Positions 1 through 8,439 of a DNA stretch of 64,000 bases are shown here, one piece after another. The notes below the pieces were generated by a model that saw nothing but the letters and a program-made list of their open reading frames with translations, did no database searches and was not told the origin of the DNA. Position 1 is the first letter of the stretch. The number at the start of each line of letters is the position of its first letter. The position numbers were made by a program, and so were the translations under genes. The stretch is from Bacteroidales bacterium UBA5371 (lineage in GTDB: Bacteria; Bacteroidota; Bacteroidia; Bacteroidales; P3): the NCBI GenBank assembly GCA_002407855.1, contig DHPF01000015.1, positions 6,657-70,656 of the forward strand, given 5' to 3'.

Positions 1-120
1 TTAAAAATAAACCATATTTTGTTTAGCGGTATTTATTTGACAATAAACCATTTAGAAACAAAACACAGGCTTCACAAAAAGAAAAAACACGTATTTTTGC
101 CTCAAAAAAAGCCTTAAAAC

Positions 121-200
121 GAACCCAGAAGCGTTTTTTAATGGAACTTAAATTAAAATAGGTTCCACTTAAATGATTCTAAAGTTCCACTTCATTGATA
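121..200. repeat. 21-bp-period repeat island 1 (downstream of ssb)
   Basis: Three contiguous units begin at about 129, 150 and 171. The first, containing AAGCGTTTTTTAATGGAAC, is a near reverse complement of the unit repeated at 14890-14952. The next two keep the length and the GGTTCCACTT or AGTTCCACTT part. The island lies just past the 3' end of ssb. Bases 1-120 hold nothing I can assign. Confidence 0.7.
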
Positions 201-223
201 AAAATTAGAAGATTTTTCTGTCA

Positions 224-661
224 TTAGAAAGGTAAATCTCCCAAACTATCCAAGTCAGGATAATCGTTAATAATTTCAGAAAGAGAATTATTTGAGCTTG
301 TTGTGTTAGGAATGTTTTGCTCTACATTATTATAATTCTTCGTCAATATCATAAAGTTGTCTGCCACAATCTCAAAAGAGTGTTTTTTGTTACCTTCTTT
401 ATCTTCCCACTGACGATTTCTAATCTTTCCTTCAATAAATACTTGTATTCCTTTCTTTAAGAATTTCTCTGCCACATCGGCAAGTCCTCTCCAACAAACA
501 ATGTTATGCCATTCGGTTTGTTCTTGTTTTTGGCCCTCTTTATTCTTATAAGTTTCAGTTGTTGCTAAGGGGAAAGATGCTTTCTTTACGCCATCAAAAA
601 CGATAGTATCGGGATCTTTACCCAAATTACCAATCAAAATAACTTTATTTACACCTGCCAT
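224..661 (-). CDS. ssb: Single-stranded DNA-binding protein
   Basis: SSB coats single-stranded DNA in replication, repair and recombination and recruits partners through its C-terminal tip. The 145-residue product opens with MAGVNKVILIGNLGKDP, the classic first strand of the SSB OB fold, and includes the typical TEWHNIVCW segment. After a low-complexity Asn/Ser linker it ends in the acidic tip DLDSLGDLPF, whose final PF binds partner proteins. I chose the ATG at 661 because it starts directly at the conserved MAGVNKV; seven in-frame residues upstream (from 682) look non-native. The gene is monocistronic and divergent from the HU gene. Length and motifs make the call secure. Confidence 0.96.
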   Translation of the reverse strand: MAGVNKVILIGNLGKDPDTIVFDGVKKASFPLATTETYKNKEGQKQEQTEWHNIVCWRGLADVAEKFLKKGIQVFIEGKIRNRQWEDKEGNKKHSFEIVADNFMILTKNYNNVEQNIPNTTSSNNSLSEIINDYPDLDSLGDLPF

Positions 662-696
662 AAGTTTTGTTTTTATATACAATGAATAATAACTCT

Positions 697-727
697 AAAT
701 AATTCTGCAAATAATTCTGCAAATATA
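697..727 (-). promoter_or_regulatory. Probable ssb promoter -7 box with a 12-bp direct repeat
   Basis: On the minus strand TATATTTGC (complement of 719-727) fits the Bacteroidota -7 box TAnnTTTG. A direct repeat of AAATAATTCTGC occurs twice in tandem at 697-720, between this box and ssb, and could be an operator or a slippage product. No good TTTG -33 element is seen, so the promoter call is moderate. The rest of 728-998 is AT-rich without any gene I can support. Confidence 0.4.
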
Positions 728-998
728 TAAAAAAAGACTTGATTATTTATGATTTACGTCTTTGTCCTTAAATTTTTCAAGAAAAAATCATAAGAATTAT
801 TTAATCAAAGTCCAAAATAAGATAAATAATGAAAAAAATAAATAATATTTTATTCAAAGATAAATTCGGATTAAATAATCTTTTATTTATGCTTTAAAAT
901 TCATATAATCAGGTGATTATTCGCAATTAAGTTGTTCTTTATTTAGGATAGGAATAAATAAAAATAAAATTAAACTTCTTGAAAATGAATAAATTTCT

Positions 999-1028
999 TT
1001 TGTAGAAAAGAATAATTTTATATCTTTG
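999..1028 (+). promoter_or_regulatory. Bacteroidota-type promoter of the HU gene
   Basis: TTTG at 999-1002 and TATCTTTG at 1021-1028 are separated by 18 bp, close to the usual spacing of the Bacteroidota sigma-ABfr promoter (TTTG, about 19-21 bp, TAnnTTTG). The HU start codon lies 81 bp downstream, leaving an AT-rich leader. Confidence 0.6.
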
Positions 1029-1109
1029 CAACCCAAATTGTGAAATAAAGAAATTTATAAACAAGAAAAATAAAACATTAGTTATTAATTAAATAAAAAA
1101 ATTAAAGAA

Positions 1110-1394
1110 ATGACAAAAGCTGAAATCGTTGCAGAAATTGCACAAAGAACAGGATTAGAAAAAGTAAACATTCAAGCAACAGTAGAAACTTTTATGGATG
1201 TAGTAAAAGATTCACTTGGAAAAGGAAACAACGTCTATTTAAGAGGTTTTGGTAGCTTTATTATTAAAAGAAGAGCAGAAAAAACAGGTAGAAACATATC
1301 AAAGAACACAACTGTTATTATTCCTGCACATAATATTCCAGCATTTAAGCCTTCAAAGACTTTTATGAACGAAATAAAAACAAGCGTAAAATAA
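1110..1394 (+). CDS. HU/IHF-family DNA-binding protein
   Basis: A small nucleoid protein that binds and bends DNA as a dimer. The 94 residues match the family length. The N-terminal part (MTKAEIVAEIAQRTGLEK) gives the two dimerisation helices, GFGSFIIKRR begins the beta saddle, and GRN followed by IPAHNIPAFKPSK marks the DNA-binding arm and the last strands. It is the first gene of a probable HU, small basic protein, RNase G/E cluster, with its own promoter at 999-1028. Whether it works as HU or as an IHF-like subunit cannot be told from sequence. It is of interest here because an architectural protein might bind the 21-bp-phased islands elsewhere in the window; that is only speculation. Confidence 0.94.
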   Translation: MTKAEIVAEIAQRTGLEKVNIQATVETFMDVVKDSLGKGNNVYLRGFGSFIIKRRAEKTGRNISKNTTVIIPAHNIPAFKPSKTFMNEIKTSVK

Positions 1395-1411
1395 TTTAAT
1401 ATTTCGGTAAA

Positions 1412-1504
1412 ATGCCAAGCGGAAAAAAGAGAAAAGGCCATAAAATGGCGACACACAAACGTAAGAAACGTTTGCGTAAGAATAGACATAAGAATAAGAA
1501 ATAG
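1412..1504 (+). CDS. AURKAIP1/COX24-like 30-residue basic protein
   Basis: A very short ORF, easily missed by length cut-offs, 17 bp after the HU stop. It encodes MPSGKKRKGHKMATHKRKKR followed by ten more mostly Lys/Arg/His residues; about half of the 30 residues are basic. Tiny proteins of this pattern between HU and RNase G genes are annotated in many Bacteroidota genomes as AURKAIP1/COX24-domain proteins, the domain of mitochondrial small-subunit protein mS38. A ribosomal role is therefore plausible but is inferred from the family. The composition (polybasic, no hydrophobic stretch) and the syntenic position argue that it is real and not a chance ORF. Confidence 0.85.
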   Translation: MPSGKKRKGHKMATHKRKKRLRKNRHKNKK

Positions 1505-1622
1505 TGTTTCTTAACACCCTCTTTGAGTTATAGTGATATAATTTCCAAGAGAACTAATATTGCGAAATATTATTAGTATTAATGTTTCGCAATATTTTTA
1601 TACAAAAATAATTACGGCTCCT

Positions 1623-3176
1623 ATGAATAAGGATTTAATAATAGATGTAAGTGATTCGGGAGTTGAAATAGCTTTACTTGAAGACAAACACTTGGTAGAA
1701 CTCCATCAAGAGAAATCTGAAACAAATCATGTAGTTGGAGATGTTTACTTGGGTTTGGTCAAAAAGATAATGCCAGGACTTAATGCCGCATTCGTAGATG
1801 TAGGACATGAAAAAGATGCATTTCTACACTATCTTGACTTAGGACTTCATTTCAATTCTTTAGACAAATTCACACGCAATGCAATTAGTGGAGACCCCAA
1901 GAGTGCATTGATAGAAAAAATGAAATTAGAACCCGATTTAGAGAAAAATGGGAAAATAAATAATACCTTAAAACAAGGGCAAATCGTTTTAGTACAAGTA
2001 TCAAAAGAACCAATCTCAACCAAAGGTCCAAGAATTTGTTCAGAAATATCCTTTGCAGGAAGATACTTAGTTTTAATACCCTTTTCCAATAAAATATCAA
2101 TCTCTTCTAAGATAAAAAAAACAGAAGAGAAAAATCGTCTCAGACGTTTAATTCAAAGCATACGTCCCAATAACTTCGGAATAATAATAAGAACCTTTGC
2201 CGAAAATAAGAATGTAGCCGAATTAGATGCCGATTTAAAAGATCTTTACTCCAAATGGCAGACTATCTATAAGAAACTTCCCAAAGCAGTACCTCCACTC
2301 AAACTTGTTTCAGAAATAGACAAATCGTCTGCCATACTAAGAGATTTGCTTACAGATGATTTTAATAATGTATATGTTAATGATGCCGAGGTCTATGACG
2401 ACTTAAAGACATACATAAAGACTATATCTCCTGAGAAGACCGATTTGGTCAGACATTATAAACTTCAAACTCCAATCTTTGAACAATTTGGAATAACCAA
2501 TCAAATACGTAATTCCTTTGGTAAGGTAGTAACCATACGTTCGGGAATATACTTAGTAATAGAGCAAACCGAAGCTATGTGTGTTATAGATATTAACTCA
2601 GGACATAGGAGTCGCTCTTCCGAAGACCAAGAAGCCAATGCGTTAATGGTTAATATGGAAGCCGCCGAAGAGGTTGCTCGTCAAATGCGATTAAGAGATA
2701 TAGGTGGAATAGTGGTGATAGATTTTATAGACCTCAACTTAGTGAGCAATAGAAAGAAGCTCTACGAGAAGATGCAAGAACTTATGACCAAGGATAAAAC
2801 TCGTCATACAATTTTGCCTTTAAGTAAGTTTGGACTAATGCAGATAACACGCCAAAGAGTTAGACCATTAATTAGTTTTGATTTATCAGAAATATGTCCA
2901 GTGTGTTCTGGAACAGGTAAAATAAAATCTTCTATTATAATAATAGATGAAATAGAGAATGATTTAAAATATTTGGTTCAAGAACAAAACGAGAAGAAAT
3001 TATCAATTATAACTCATCCATTTGTTTTTGCATATCTTACCAAAGGATTTTTGTTCTCAAAGCATAAGAAATGGGAAAGACAATACAAAGCAAAGATAAA
3101 ACTTATAGAAGATAATAATTTTGGACTTTTGGAATATCAGTTTCTTAATACTAATAACGATGTGATAAAGCTATAA
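1623..3176 (+). CDS. rng: Ribonuclease G/E family endoribonuclease
   Basis: A single-strand-specific endoribonuclease for rRNA maturation and mRNA decay. The 517-residue product has an S1-like RNA-binding region near residues 35-120, the catalytic DNase-I-like region with the two metal-binding segments CVIDINSG and IVVIDFIDL, and the Zn-link type CPVCSGTGK motif near residue 430. The length matches RNase G; the long RNase E scaffold tail is missing. The reading frame is open from a TTG at 1560, but the ATG at 1623 (MNKDLIIDVS) is the start expected for the family. It closes the HU cluster and converges on the next minus-strand gene with only 23 bp between them. Confidence 0.95.
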   Translation: MNKDLIIDVSDSGVEIALLEDKHLVELHQEKSETNHVVGDVYLGLVKKIMPGLNAAFVDVGHEKDAFLHYLDLGLHFNSLDKFTRNAISGDPKSALIEKMKLEPDLEKNGKINNTLKQGQIVLVQVSKEPISTKGPRICSEISFAGRYLVLIPFSNKISISSKIKKTEEKNRLRRLIQSIRPNNFGIIIRTFAENKNVAELDADLKDLYSKWQTIYKKLPKAVPPLKLVSEIDKSSAILRDLLTDDFNNVYVNDAEVYDDLKTYIKTISPEKTDLVRHYKLQTPIFEQFGITNQIRNSFGKVVTIRSGIYLVIEQTEAMCVIDINSGHRSRSSEDQEANALMVNMEAAEEVARQMRLRDIGGIVVIDFIDLNLVSNRKKLYEKMQELMTKDKTRHTILPLSKFGLMQITRQRVRPLISFDLSEICPVCSGTGKIKSSIIIIDEIENDLKYLVQEQNEKKLSIITHPFVFAYLTKGFLFSKHKKWERQYKAKIKLIEDNNFGLLEYQFLNTNNDVIKL

Positions 3177-3199
3177 AACTTTATTGCTTTTTGGTATGC

Positions 3200-3592
3200 T
3201 TATAATATATAGTGTTGTGGGCTTAGCTTAGGATTATAAAATAATAATACTATATCAAATAAATCCACACTGAGAATAAATCTTTGGTCAGTTAATATCT
3301 TGTCTAATTCTTTATAGGTTAAGATATTTTGGTAAGGATTTTTCACAATTAAAATACTACTTGGATTAGTTTTTTCTTGCTCCAAAAGAAAGTCTTGGTA
3401 GGATGGATTTATCTCTAAAATATTCTCTTTCCCAAACTCTTGTTTAAGTAAACTGACCAATTGTTTAGGAGAATTTCGGTTTTTCTTTATTGCCCGAACA
3501 TATAAATCAAACATAAAAGGTGAATGTATTGAATATTCATTTTGCCTTTTAAAAGCGTGCTTTATGCGTTGGTTACACTTGAAAACATTCAT
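3200..3592 (-). CDS. Shortened class I SAM-methyltransferase-like protein, probably non-catalytic
   Basis: A 130-residue protein. Its start (YSIHSPFMFDLYVRAI) resembles the HSPFVFD beginning, and its end (VDLFDIVLLFYNPKLSPQHYIL) the last strands, of a common Bacteroidota SAM-dependent methyltransferase of roughly 240-260 residues. The Rossmann core with the glycine-rich SAM loop (E/DxGxGxG) that should lie between them is not visible. I infer an internal deletion that kept the frame. The product is either a relic or has taken a different role. The family match is from memory of conserved ends and has not been searched. The gene stands alone, convergent with rng and divergent from lptB. Confidence 0.6.
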   Translation of the reverse strand: MNVFKCNQRIKHAFKRQNEYSIHSPFMFDLYVRAIKKNRNSPKQLVSLLKQEFGKENILEINPSYQDFLLEQEKTNPSSILIVKNPYQNILTYKELDKILTDQRFILSVDLFDIVLLFYNPKLSPQHYIL

Positions 3593-3738
3593 TTTTTGTC
3601 TCCCTTTTATTATTAATTATATCTGCAAAGATAAAACTTTTTGAAAATTTTACTTACCTTTGCTGTCTATTAGTGTTTTATTTTGGGATAGGGTTCCTAA
3701 AAATAGGACAATAGCGAAAAGATAATTGAGATATAAAG

Positions 3739-4461
3739 ATGAAGTTATATACCGAAGATGTAGTTAAGAAATATAGGAAGAGAACCGTTGTTAAGGGAGT
3801 TTCTATTGAAGTTAATCAAGGAGAGATTGTAGGGTTGCTTGGTCCCAATGGAGCGGGTAAAACAACTACTTTCTATATGATGGTAGGGTTAATCAAACCT
3901 TTTAGTGGTAAAGTTTTTTTAGATGAAAAAGAGATTACTGATATGCCAATGTATAAGAGGGCTCAATACGGTATTGGTTATTTAGCACAAGAGGCTTCAG
4001 TATTTAGAACTCTTTCGGTGGAGGATAATATTATGTCTATATTAGAGTTTAGAGACTTATCGCAAAAGGAAAGGGTTAAGATTATGCTTGGCTTATTAGA
4101 TGAGTTTGGACTAAATCACATAAGAAAGAGTAAGGGAAATCAGCTTTCGGGAGGAGAGAGAAGAAGAACTGAAATTGCAAGAGCCTTAGCAACTGACCCT
4201 AAATTCATTCTTTTAGATGAACCATTTGCTGGCGTTGACCCTATTGCGGTTCAAGATATTCAAAATATTGTTGCAAAATTGAAGGATAGAAATATTGGAG
4301 TTTTAATAACCGACCATAATGTTCACGAGACTTTAACCATAACTGATAGAGCTTATTTGCTTTTTGAGGGAAGTGTTTTAAAGGCTGGTACTCCTTCCGA
4401 ATTGGCAAAAGATGAGCAGGTAAGAAAGAAATATCTTGGAGAAAACTTTGAGCTTCGATAG
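3739..4461 (+). CDS. lptB: LPS export ABC transporter ATP-binding protein LptB
   Basis: The ATPase that powers extraction of lipopolysaccharide from the inner membrane with LptF, LptG and LptC. The 240 residues show Walker [10 protein letters not shown] (about 34-42), the signature LSGGERRR (about 138-145), Walker [14 protein letters not shown] and the H-loop ITDHNV. The segments [11 protein letters not shown] and KYLGENFEL at the C-terminus are typical of LptB and separate it from other ABC ATPases. It starts a plus-strand series of envelope genes (deacetylase, hldD, kdsC, rlpA). A TACCTTTG -7-like box sits at 3655-3662, but no well-placed -33 element was found. Confidence 0.95.
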   Translation: MKLYTEDVVKKYRKRTVVKGVSIEVNQGEIVGLLGPNGAGKTTTFYMMVGLIKPFSGKVFLDEKEITDMPMYKRAQYGIGYLAQEASVFRTLSVEDNIMSILEFRDLSQKERVKIMLGLLDEFGLNHIRKSKGNQLSGGERRRTEIARALATDPKFILLDEPFAGVDPIAVQDIQNIVAKLKDRNIGVLITDHNVHETLTITDRAYLLFEGSVLKAGTPSELAKDEQVRKKYLGENFELR

Positions 4462-4488
4462 TTAATAATAAAAGAATTACAGATAGAT

Positions 4489-5832
4489 ATGCTCCTTATT
4501 TATGTTGATAAAATAACTAATCGTTTGGGATACACCTTGAACTTGATATTCAAGGATATTCTTGGATTAGAGTATAAAATAACAACTCGTAGGGATGATT
4601 TTGCAAAATATGAAGGCTTTAAGTTCTCTTATACCAAGCGTAGGATAAGCAATGAACCATATATATATTCATCTGATTTGTTGTTTGAAACAACAATTGA
4701 AATACAGAATTTAACTCTATTTACATACGAAAATAATCCTGCAATATTCAAAACCTATGCTAAGGACACCATTATGCCTTTTGATGTCTTGGCTGCCTCC
4801 TTCTATTTTGTTTCCCGATACGAAGAATACCTGCCTTTTATTCAAGATAAGCATGGAAGATTTCGCTGTGAGGAGAGTTTGGCTTTCAAGAACTGCTTCT
4901 TACATAAACCTATTGTTAATATATGGGTGAAAATATTAAGACAAAAACTCAACGAGTTTTATCCAGATATGATTTTCCCTAAATACTATTTTAGATACTT
5001 TAATACAATTGATATAGATTCTGCATACTCGTTTAAGGAAAAGAACTTTTTTAGACAGAGTTTTGGGTTCTTTAAGGATTTCTTTACAGGCAATTTCTCC
5101 GAGTGTGTATATAGAATAAATGTATTATTGGGAAAGAAACAAGACCCTTATGATACATTTGATTATCAAATATCCCTAATAAAACAATATAAGTTAAAGA
5201 CTATTTATTTTATTCTCTTTGGACATTATGGGAAATATGATAAGAATATTTCGCCCTATAATAAGAAATTTCATCGTTTAATAAAGTTACTATGTGATTA
5301 TGCAAAGGTTGGTATCCACCCTTCATATTCTTCTTTTGACGATGCCGAAGACTTATCTTCTCAAATAAAAGAACTATATGGGGTTTTGCACAAACCGGTT
5401 TTGCGAAACAGATTTCATTATTTAAGATTTCGTTTACCAATATCATTTAGGAGATTATTAGATAATATGATTACTGATGACTATTCTATGGGCTATTCTA
5501 ATGCCATTGGGTTTAGGGCAGGGATTTGCACAAGTTATAATTTCTACGATTTAGAATTTGATGGAGAAACCAAACTTAGATTACATCCTTTTTCGGTAAT
5601 GGATGTTGCTTTAAAGCATGGCTTGGGGCTAAATCCTTCTGAGGCTATTGATAGAATAAAAAAGATTGTTGATGAGGTAAATTCAGTTGATGGAGATTTT
5701 ATTAGTGTATGGCATAATGAGTCTTTGTCTCAAAGGTATCAGTGGAAAGACTGGCAAGAGGTCTATGAGGATATGATAAAATATGTTTCTGCAATTGATA
5801 GAACACCTTTCGGAAAAGGGTTTGGAACATAA
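4489..5832 (+). CDS. Polysaccharide deacetylase family protein (DUF7033-type N-terminus)
   Basis: A 447-residue protein of the type found near lptB in Bacteroidota. The first 150 residues (for example DVLAASFYFVSRYEEYLPF and HGRFRCEESLAF) match the N-terminal extension of these deacetylases. The catalytic half shows NTIDIDSAYSF (the Asp pair), VGIHPSYSS and RNRFHYLRF (candidate metal-binding His), and the late motif DDYSMGYSNAIGFRAG. The likely reaction is removal of N- or O-acetyl groups from a surface glycan; the substrate is unknown. There is no signal peptide, so it may act in the cytoplasm on a lipid-linked precursor. It follows lptB by 27 bp and is probably cotranscribed. Confidence 0.82.
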   Translation: MLLIYVDKITNRLGYTLNLIFKDILGLEYKITTRRDDFAKYEGFKFSYTKRRISNEPYIYSSDLLFETTIEIQNLTLFTYENNPAIFKTYAKDTIMPFDVLAASFYFVSRYEEYLPFIQDKHGRFRCEESLAFKNCFLHKPIVNIWVKILRQKLNEFYPDMIFPKYYFRYFNTIDIDSAYSFKEKNFFRQSFGFFKDFFTGNFSECVYRINVLLGKKQDPYDTFDYQISLIKQYKLKTIYFILFGHYGKYDKNISPYNKKFHRLIKLLCDYAKVGIHPSYSSFDDAEDLSSQIKELYGVLHKPVLRNRFHYLRFRLPISFRRLLDNMITDDYSMGYSNAIGFRAGICTSYNFYDLEFDGETKLRLHPFSVMDVALKHGLGLNPSEAIDRIKKIVDEVNSVDGDFISVWHNESLSQRYQWKDWQEVYEDMIKYVSAIDRTPFGKGFGT

Positions 5833-5919
5833 AAGGATTTAATTCGTATTAAACAGATATTTAAAAATAAACCTATATTTGCATTTAGAAAAATAAGAAA
5901 ACTAAAATTATATTATAGA

Positions 5920-6003
5920 TTAATTCAAACTTGATTATAAATTATTAGAATCAAGTTTTATGAAATTAGAATCAAATTCTGTGAAATTAGAATCAAGTCT
6001 TAA
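5920..6003. repeat. 21-bp-period repeat island 2 (TTAGAATCAA word)
   Basis: TTAGAATCAA recurs at 5945, 5966 and 5987, exactly 21 bp apart, with degenerate sequence between. A reverse-oriented copy of the word (ACTTGATTATAA) lies just upstream at about 5929-5940, so the island can fold back on itself. It lies between the deacetylase stop and the hldD start. A TATATTTG -7-like box at 5874-5881 precedes it and could be the hldD promoter, which would place the island in the hldD leader. Confidence 0.8.
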
Positions 6004-6050
6004 AAAACAAATATAAAGAAGTTAAATTAGAAAATAAAGTATTAAGAGTT

Positions 6051-7016
6051 ATGATAGTAGTTACAGGAGCTGCTGGTTTTATTGGTAGTTGCATGGTAAG
6101 TAAGCTGAATAAAATTGGACGCAAGGATATTATTATTGTTGATGACTTTAAGAATAATGCAAAGAAAAAAAATTATTCTAATCTTCAATTCGCAAAGAAA
6201 ATAGAGAGAAAAGAGTTTATTTATTGGTTTGAAAGAAATGCAAGTAAAATAGAATTTGTTTATCATCTTGGTGCAAGAACAGACACAACTGAGTTTGATT
6301 GGAAGGTTTTCTTGGAATTAAATCTTAATTATTCAAAGAATATTTGGAGAATATGCTCTTTTAAGTCTATACCTTTGGTCTATGCTTCTTCAGCTGCAAC
6401 TTATGGAGATGGTAATAATGGGTATGACGATAACCATATAACAACACCTAAGCTAAAACCTCTTAACCCTTATGGTCGTTCTAAACATGATTTTGACTTA
6501 TGGGTGTTAAAGCAAGAAAATAGCCCTCCTTTTTGGGCTGGCTTAAAGTTCTTTAATGTTTATGGGCCTAACGAATATCATAAAAAAAGAATGGCCTCTG
6601 TTATATTTCATTCATTTAACCAGATTAATGAAACAGGCAAGGTTAAATTATTCCGTTCGCATCGTCCCGATTATGAAGATGGGATGCAGTTAAGAGATTT
6701 TGTTTATGTTAAAGATTTAGTTTCGGTTATGACTTTCTTTTTGGAACAAGAAGTAAGCTCAGGAATATATAATCTTGGAACGGGTAAGGCAAGAAGTTTC
6801 TATGATTTAGTATTAGCTACTTTTAATGCTATTGGTAAAGAACCAAATATTGAATTTATTGATATGCCAGAAGATATTAGAGATAAATATCAGTATTTTA
6901 CAGAGGCTAAGATGAATAAGCTCAAAGACGCGGGCTATAATCAAGAATTCTATTCCTTAGAAGAAGGAGTTAAGGATTATGTTCAGAATTTTTTAATGAC
7001 CAAATTATACTATTAA
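6051..7016 (+). CDS. hldD: ADP-L-glycero-D-manno-heptose 6-epimerase
   Basis: It interconverts ADP-D-glycero- and ADP-L-glycero-D-manno-heptose, the last step in making the heptose donor for the LPS inner core. This short-chain dehydrogenase has the NAD(P)-binding loop VTGAAGFIGS at residues 3-12, the HLGARTDTTE segment typical of HldD, SSAATYG and the catalytic pair in NPYGRSK. The later segments FNVYGPNEYHK and LRDFVYVKDLV are also diagnostic. At 321 residues it is full length. kdsC follows 20 bp downstream, so two enzymes of LPS inner-core sugar synthesis are paired. Confidence 0.95.
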   Translation: MIVVTGAAGFIGSCMVSKLNKIGRKDIIIVDDFKNNAKKKNYSNLQFAKKIERKEFIYWFERNASKIEFVYHLGARTDTTEFDWKVFLELNLNYSKNIWRICSFKSIPLVYASSAATYGDGNNGYDDNHITTPKLKPLNPYGRSKHDFDLWVLKQENSPPFWAGLKFFNVYGPNEYHKKRMASVIFHSFNQINETGKVKLFRSHRPDYEDGMQLRDFVYVKDLVSVMTFFLEQEVSSGIYNLGTGKARSFYDLVLATFNAIGKEPNIEFIDMPEDIRDKYQYFTEAKMNKLKDAGYNQEFYSLEEGVKDYVQNFLMTKLYY

Positions 7017-7036
7017 GAATACTATATACAATACAA

Positions 7037-7555
7037 ATGAACTATAAGGCAAAATTACATTCAATAAAAGCATTCGTTTTTGACTATGACGGGGTTATGA
7101 GTGATGGTTATTTATGGATTAATGACCAACAAACTGTTATGCGTTCGGGTAATGTTAAAGATGGATATGCTCTTCAATATGCTTTAAGGAAGGGTTATCA
7201 TATTGCCATTTTGTCGGGAGGTCGTGGCGATAGCATATGCACAAGAATGGAGATGTTAGGAATAAAAGATGTATTTACAGGTTCACATAAGAAAAAAGAA
7301 ATATTCCTTAATTATTTAAAAGAAAAATCTCTTAAACCAGAAGAGGTTTTGTTTATGGGGGATGATATTCCTGACTATGATGTTATGTTGGAAGCAGGCG
7401 TTGCAACTTGTCCCTTAGATGCAGCAGAGGAGATTAAATCTGTTGCAGATTATATTTCTCATAAGGCAGGAGGGCAAGGTTGTGTTAGAGACGTAATAGA
7501 GCAGGTTATGCGTTTGCATAATCAATGGTTTCACGAAGACGGGAAAGCATGGTAA
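7037..7555 (+). CDS. kdsC: 3-deoxy-D-manno-octulosonate 8-phosphate phosphatase, HAD-IIIA
   Basis: It removes the phosphate from Kdo-8-P to give Kdo for the LPS inner core. HAD motif I is FDYDGVMSDG (residues 15-24, nucleophile Asp first), motif II is LSGGRG, and motif IV is MGDDIPDYDVM. The compact 172-residue length without a large cap fits the tetrameric KdsC family. The C-terminal region (SHKAGGQGCVRDVIEQVM) contains the conserved GGxGCVRD seen in KdsC. Its last codons overlap the start of rlpA by 7 bp, suggesting translational coupling. Confidence 0.93.
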   Translation: MNYKAKLHSIKAFVFDYDGVMSDGYLWINDQQTVMRSGNVKDGYALQYALRKGYHIAILSGGRGDSICTRMEMLGIKDVFTGSHKKKEIFLNYLKEKSLKPEEVLFMGDDIPDYDVMLEAGVATCPLDAAEEIKSVADYISHKAGGQGCVRDVIEQVMRLHNQWFHEDGKAW

Positions 7556-8292
7556 GAGTATTAAAGTATTTTATCTTGTTAATAATCATTATTAATCCTT
7601 TGTTTTCTTTTTCACAACAAGGAGGCAAAACTCCTATAAAGGATAAGAAGGCGACTTATTACCATAATAATTTTGTTAATAGGAAAACTTCTTCGGGTGA
7701 AATATTTGTTCAAACCAAGTATACAGCAGCTCACAAGACCTTACCATTAAATACATTGGTTAGGGTCATTAATAAGAAGAATGGACGTTCAGTTTTGGTT
7801 AGGGTAAACGACCGTTGTCCAAAGAAAGGAGTTATTGATTTATCTTTGATTGCTGCTAAAAGATTAAGAATGATTAAAGATGGAGTAACGCCTGTTAAAG
7901 TTGAGGTGTTAAGTAATGATTATTTGGATATTTGGGAAAAGCAGGATGAAATATTTAATATGTTTGATAGAGCAAAAGAAAAAGATAGTGTATTAAATTC
8001 TTATTTTGACTCAATAATCTTTTCAAAAGAAAATGCAATACAATCAAGTTTATTATTTACAACATATATTCGTCTTTCTACAACTGAAAATAGAACTCAG
8101 GCAAAGAAAATAATAGATCAATTACCTGAGAGATACCGTTATATTACTAAGGCAGTTACAGCAGAGAATAAGAAATTTTATCATATAAATATAGGTCCTT
8201 TCATATCAAGTCAAACAGCAGAAGAAGTGATAGAAGAATTAAAGGGAAAATACCCTAAAATTTATATTTTGGAAAATAAAAATGAAGAATAG
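7549..8292 (+). CDS. rlpA: RlpA-family protein with DPBB and C-terminal SPOR-like domain
   Basis: An exported septal-ring protein of the rare lipoprotein A type; some members are lytic transglycosylases for peptidoglycan without stem peptides. A signal peptide (FILLIIIINPLFSFSQ) is followed by a double-psi beta barrel with ATYYHNNF, TAAHKTLPLNT (family His) and VRVNDRCPKKGVIDLS (family catalytic Asp). The C-terminal 75 residues (FYHINIGPFISSQTAEEVI) look like a SPOR domain, which binds denuded septal glycan. There is no lipobox, so it is probably soluble in the periplasm. I use the ATG at 7549, which directly precedes the signal peptide, rather than an upstream in-frame start at 7525. It overlaps kdsC. 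Confidence 0.88.
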   Translation: MVRVLKYFILLIIIINPLFSFSQQGGKTPIKDKKATYYHNNFVNRKTSSGEIFVQTKYTAAHKTLPLNTLVRVINKKNGRSVLVRVNDRCPKKGVIDLSLIAAKRLRMIKDGVTPVKVEVLSNDYLDIWEKQDEIFNMFDRAKEKDSVLNSYFDSIIFSKENAIQSSLLFTTYIRLSTTENRTQAKKIIDQLPERYRYITKAVTAENKKFYHINIGPFISSQTAEEVIEELKGKYPKIYILENKNEE

Positions 8293-8439
8293 TTTTATAT
8301 TAATAAAATTTTATCTACTTTTGCAGAGCGCATTTTTGTAGATTAATATATTATAAAAAAGCTAAATAATTAATAATAAAAGCTAAACAAATTGTAATTT
8401 CCGTTTTTAATGGTAATTTCATTGTATTAATTGTATTAT

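Noticed and set aside
1560..1622. Upstream TTG start adding 21 residues to RNase G
   Set aside because: The added residues are AT-rich and unlike the family; the ATG at 1623 gives the expected start.
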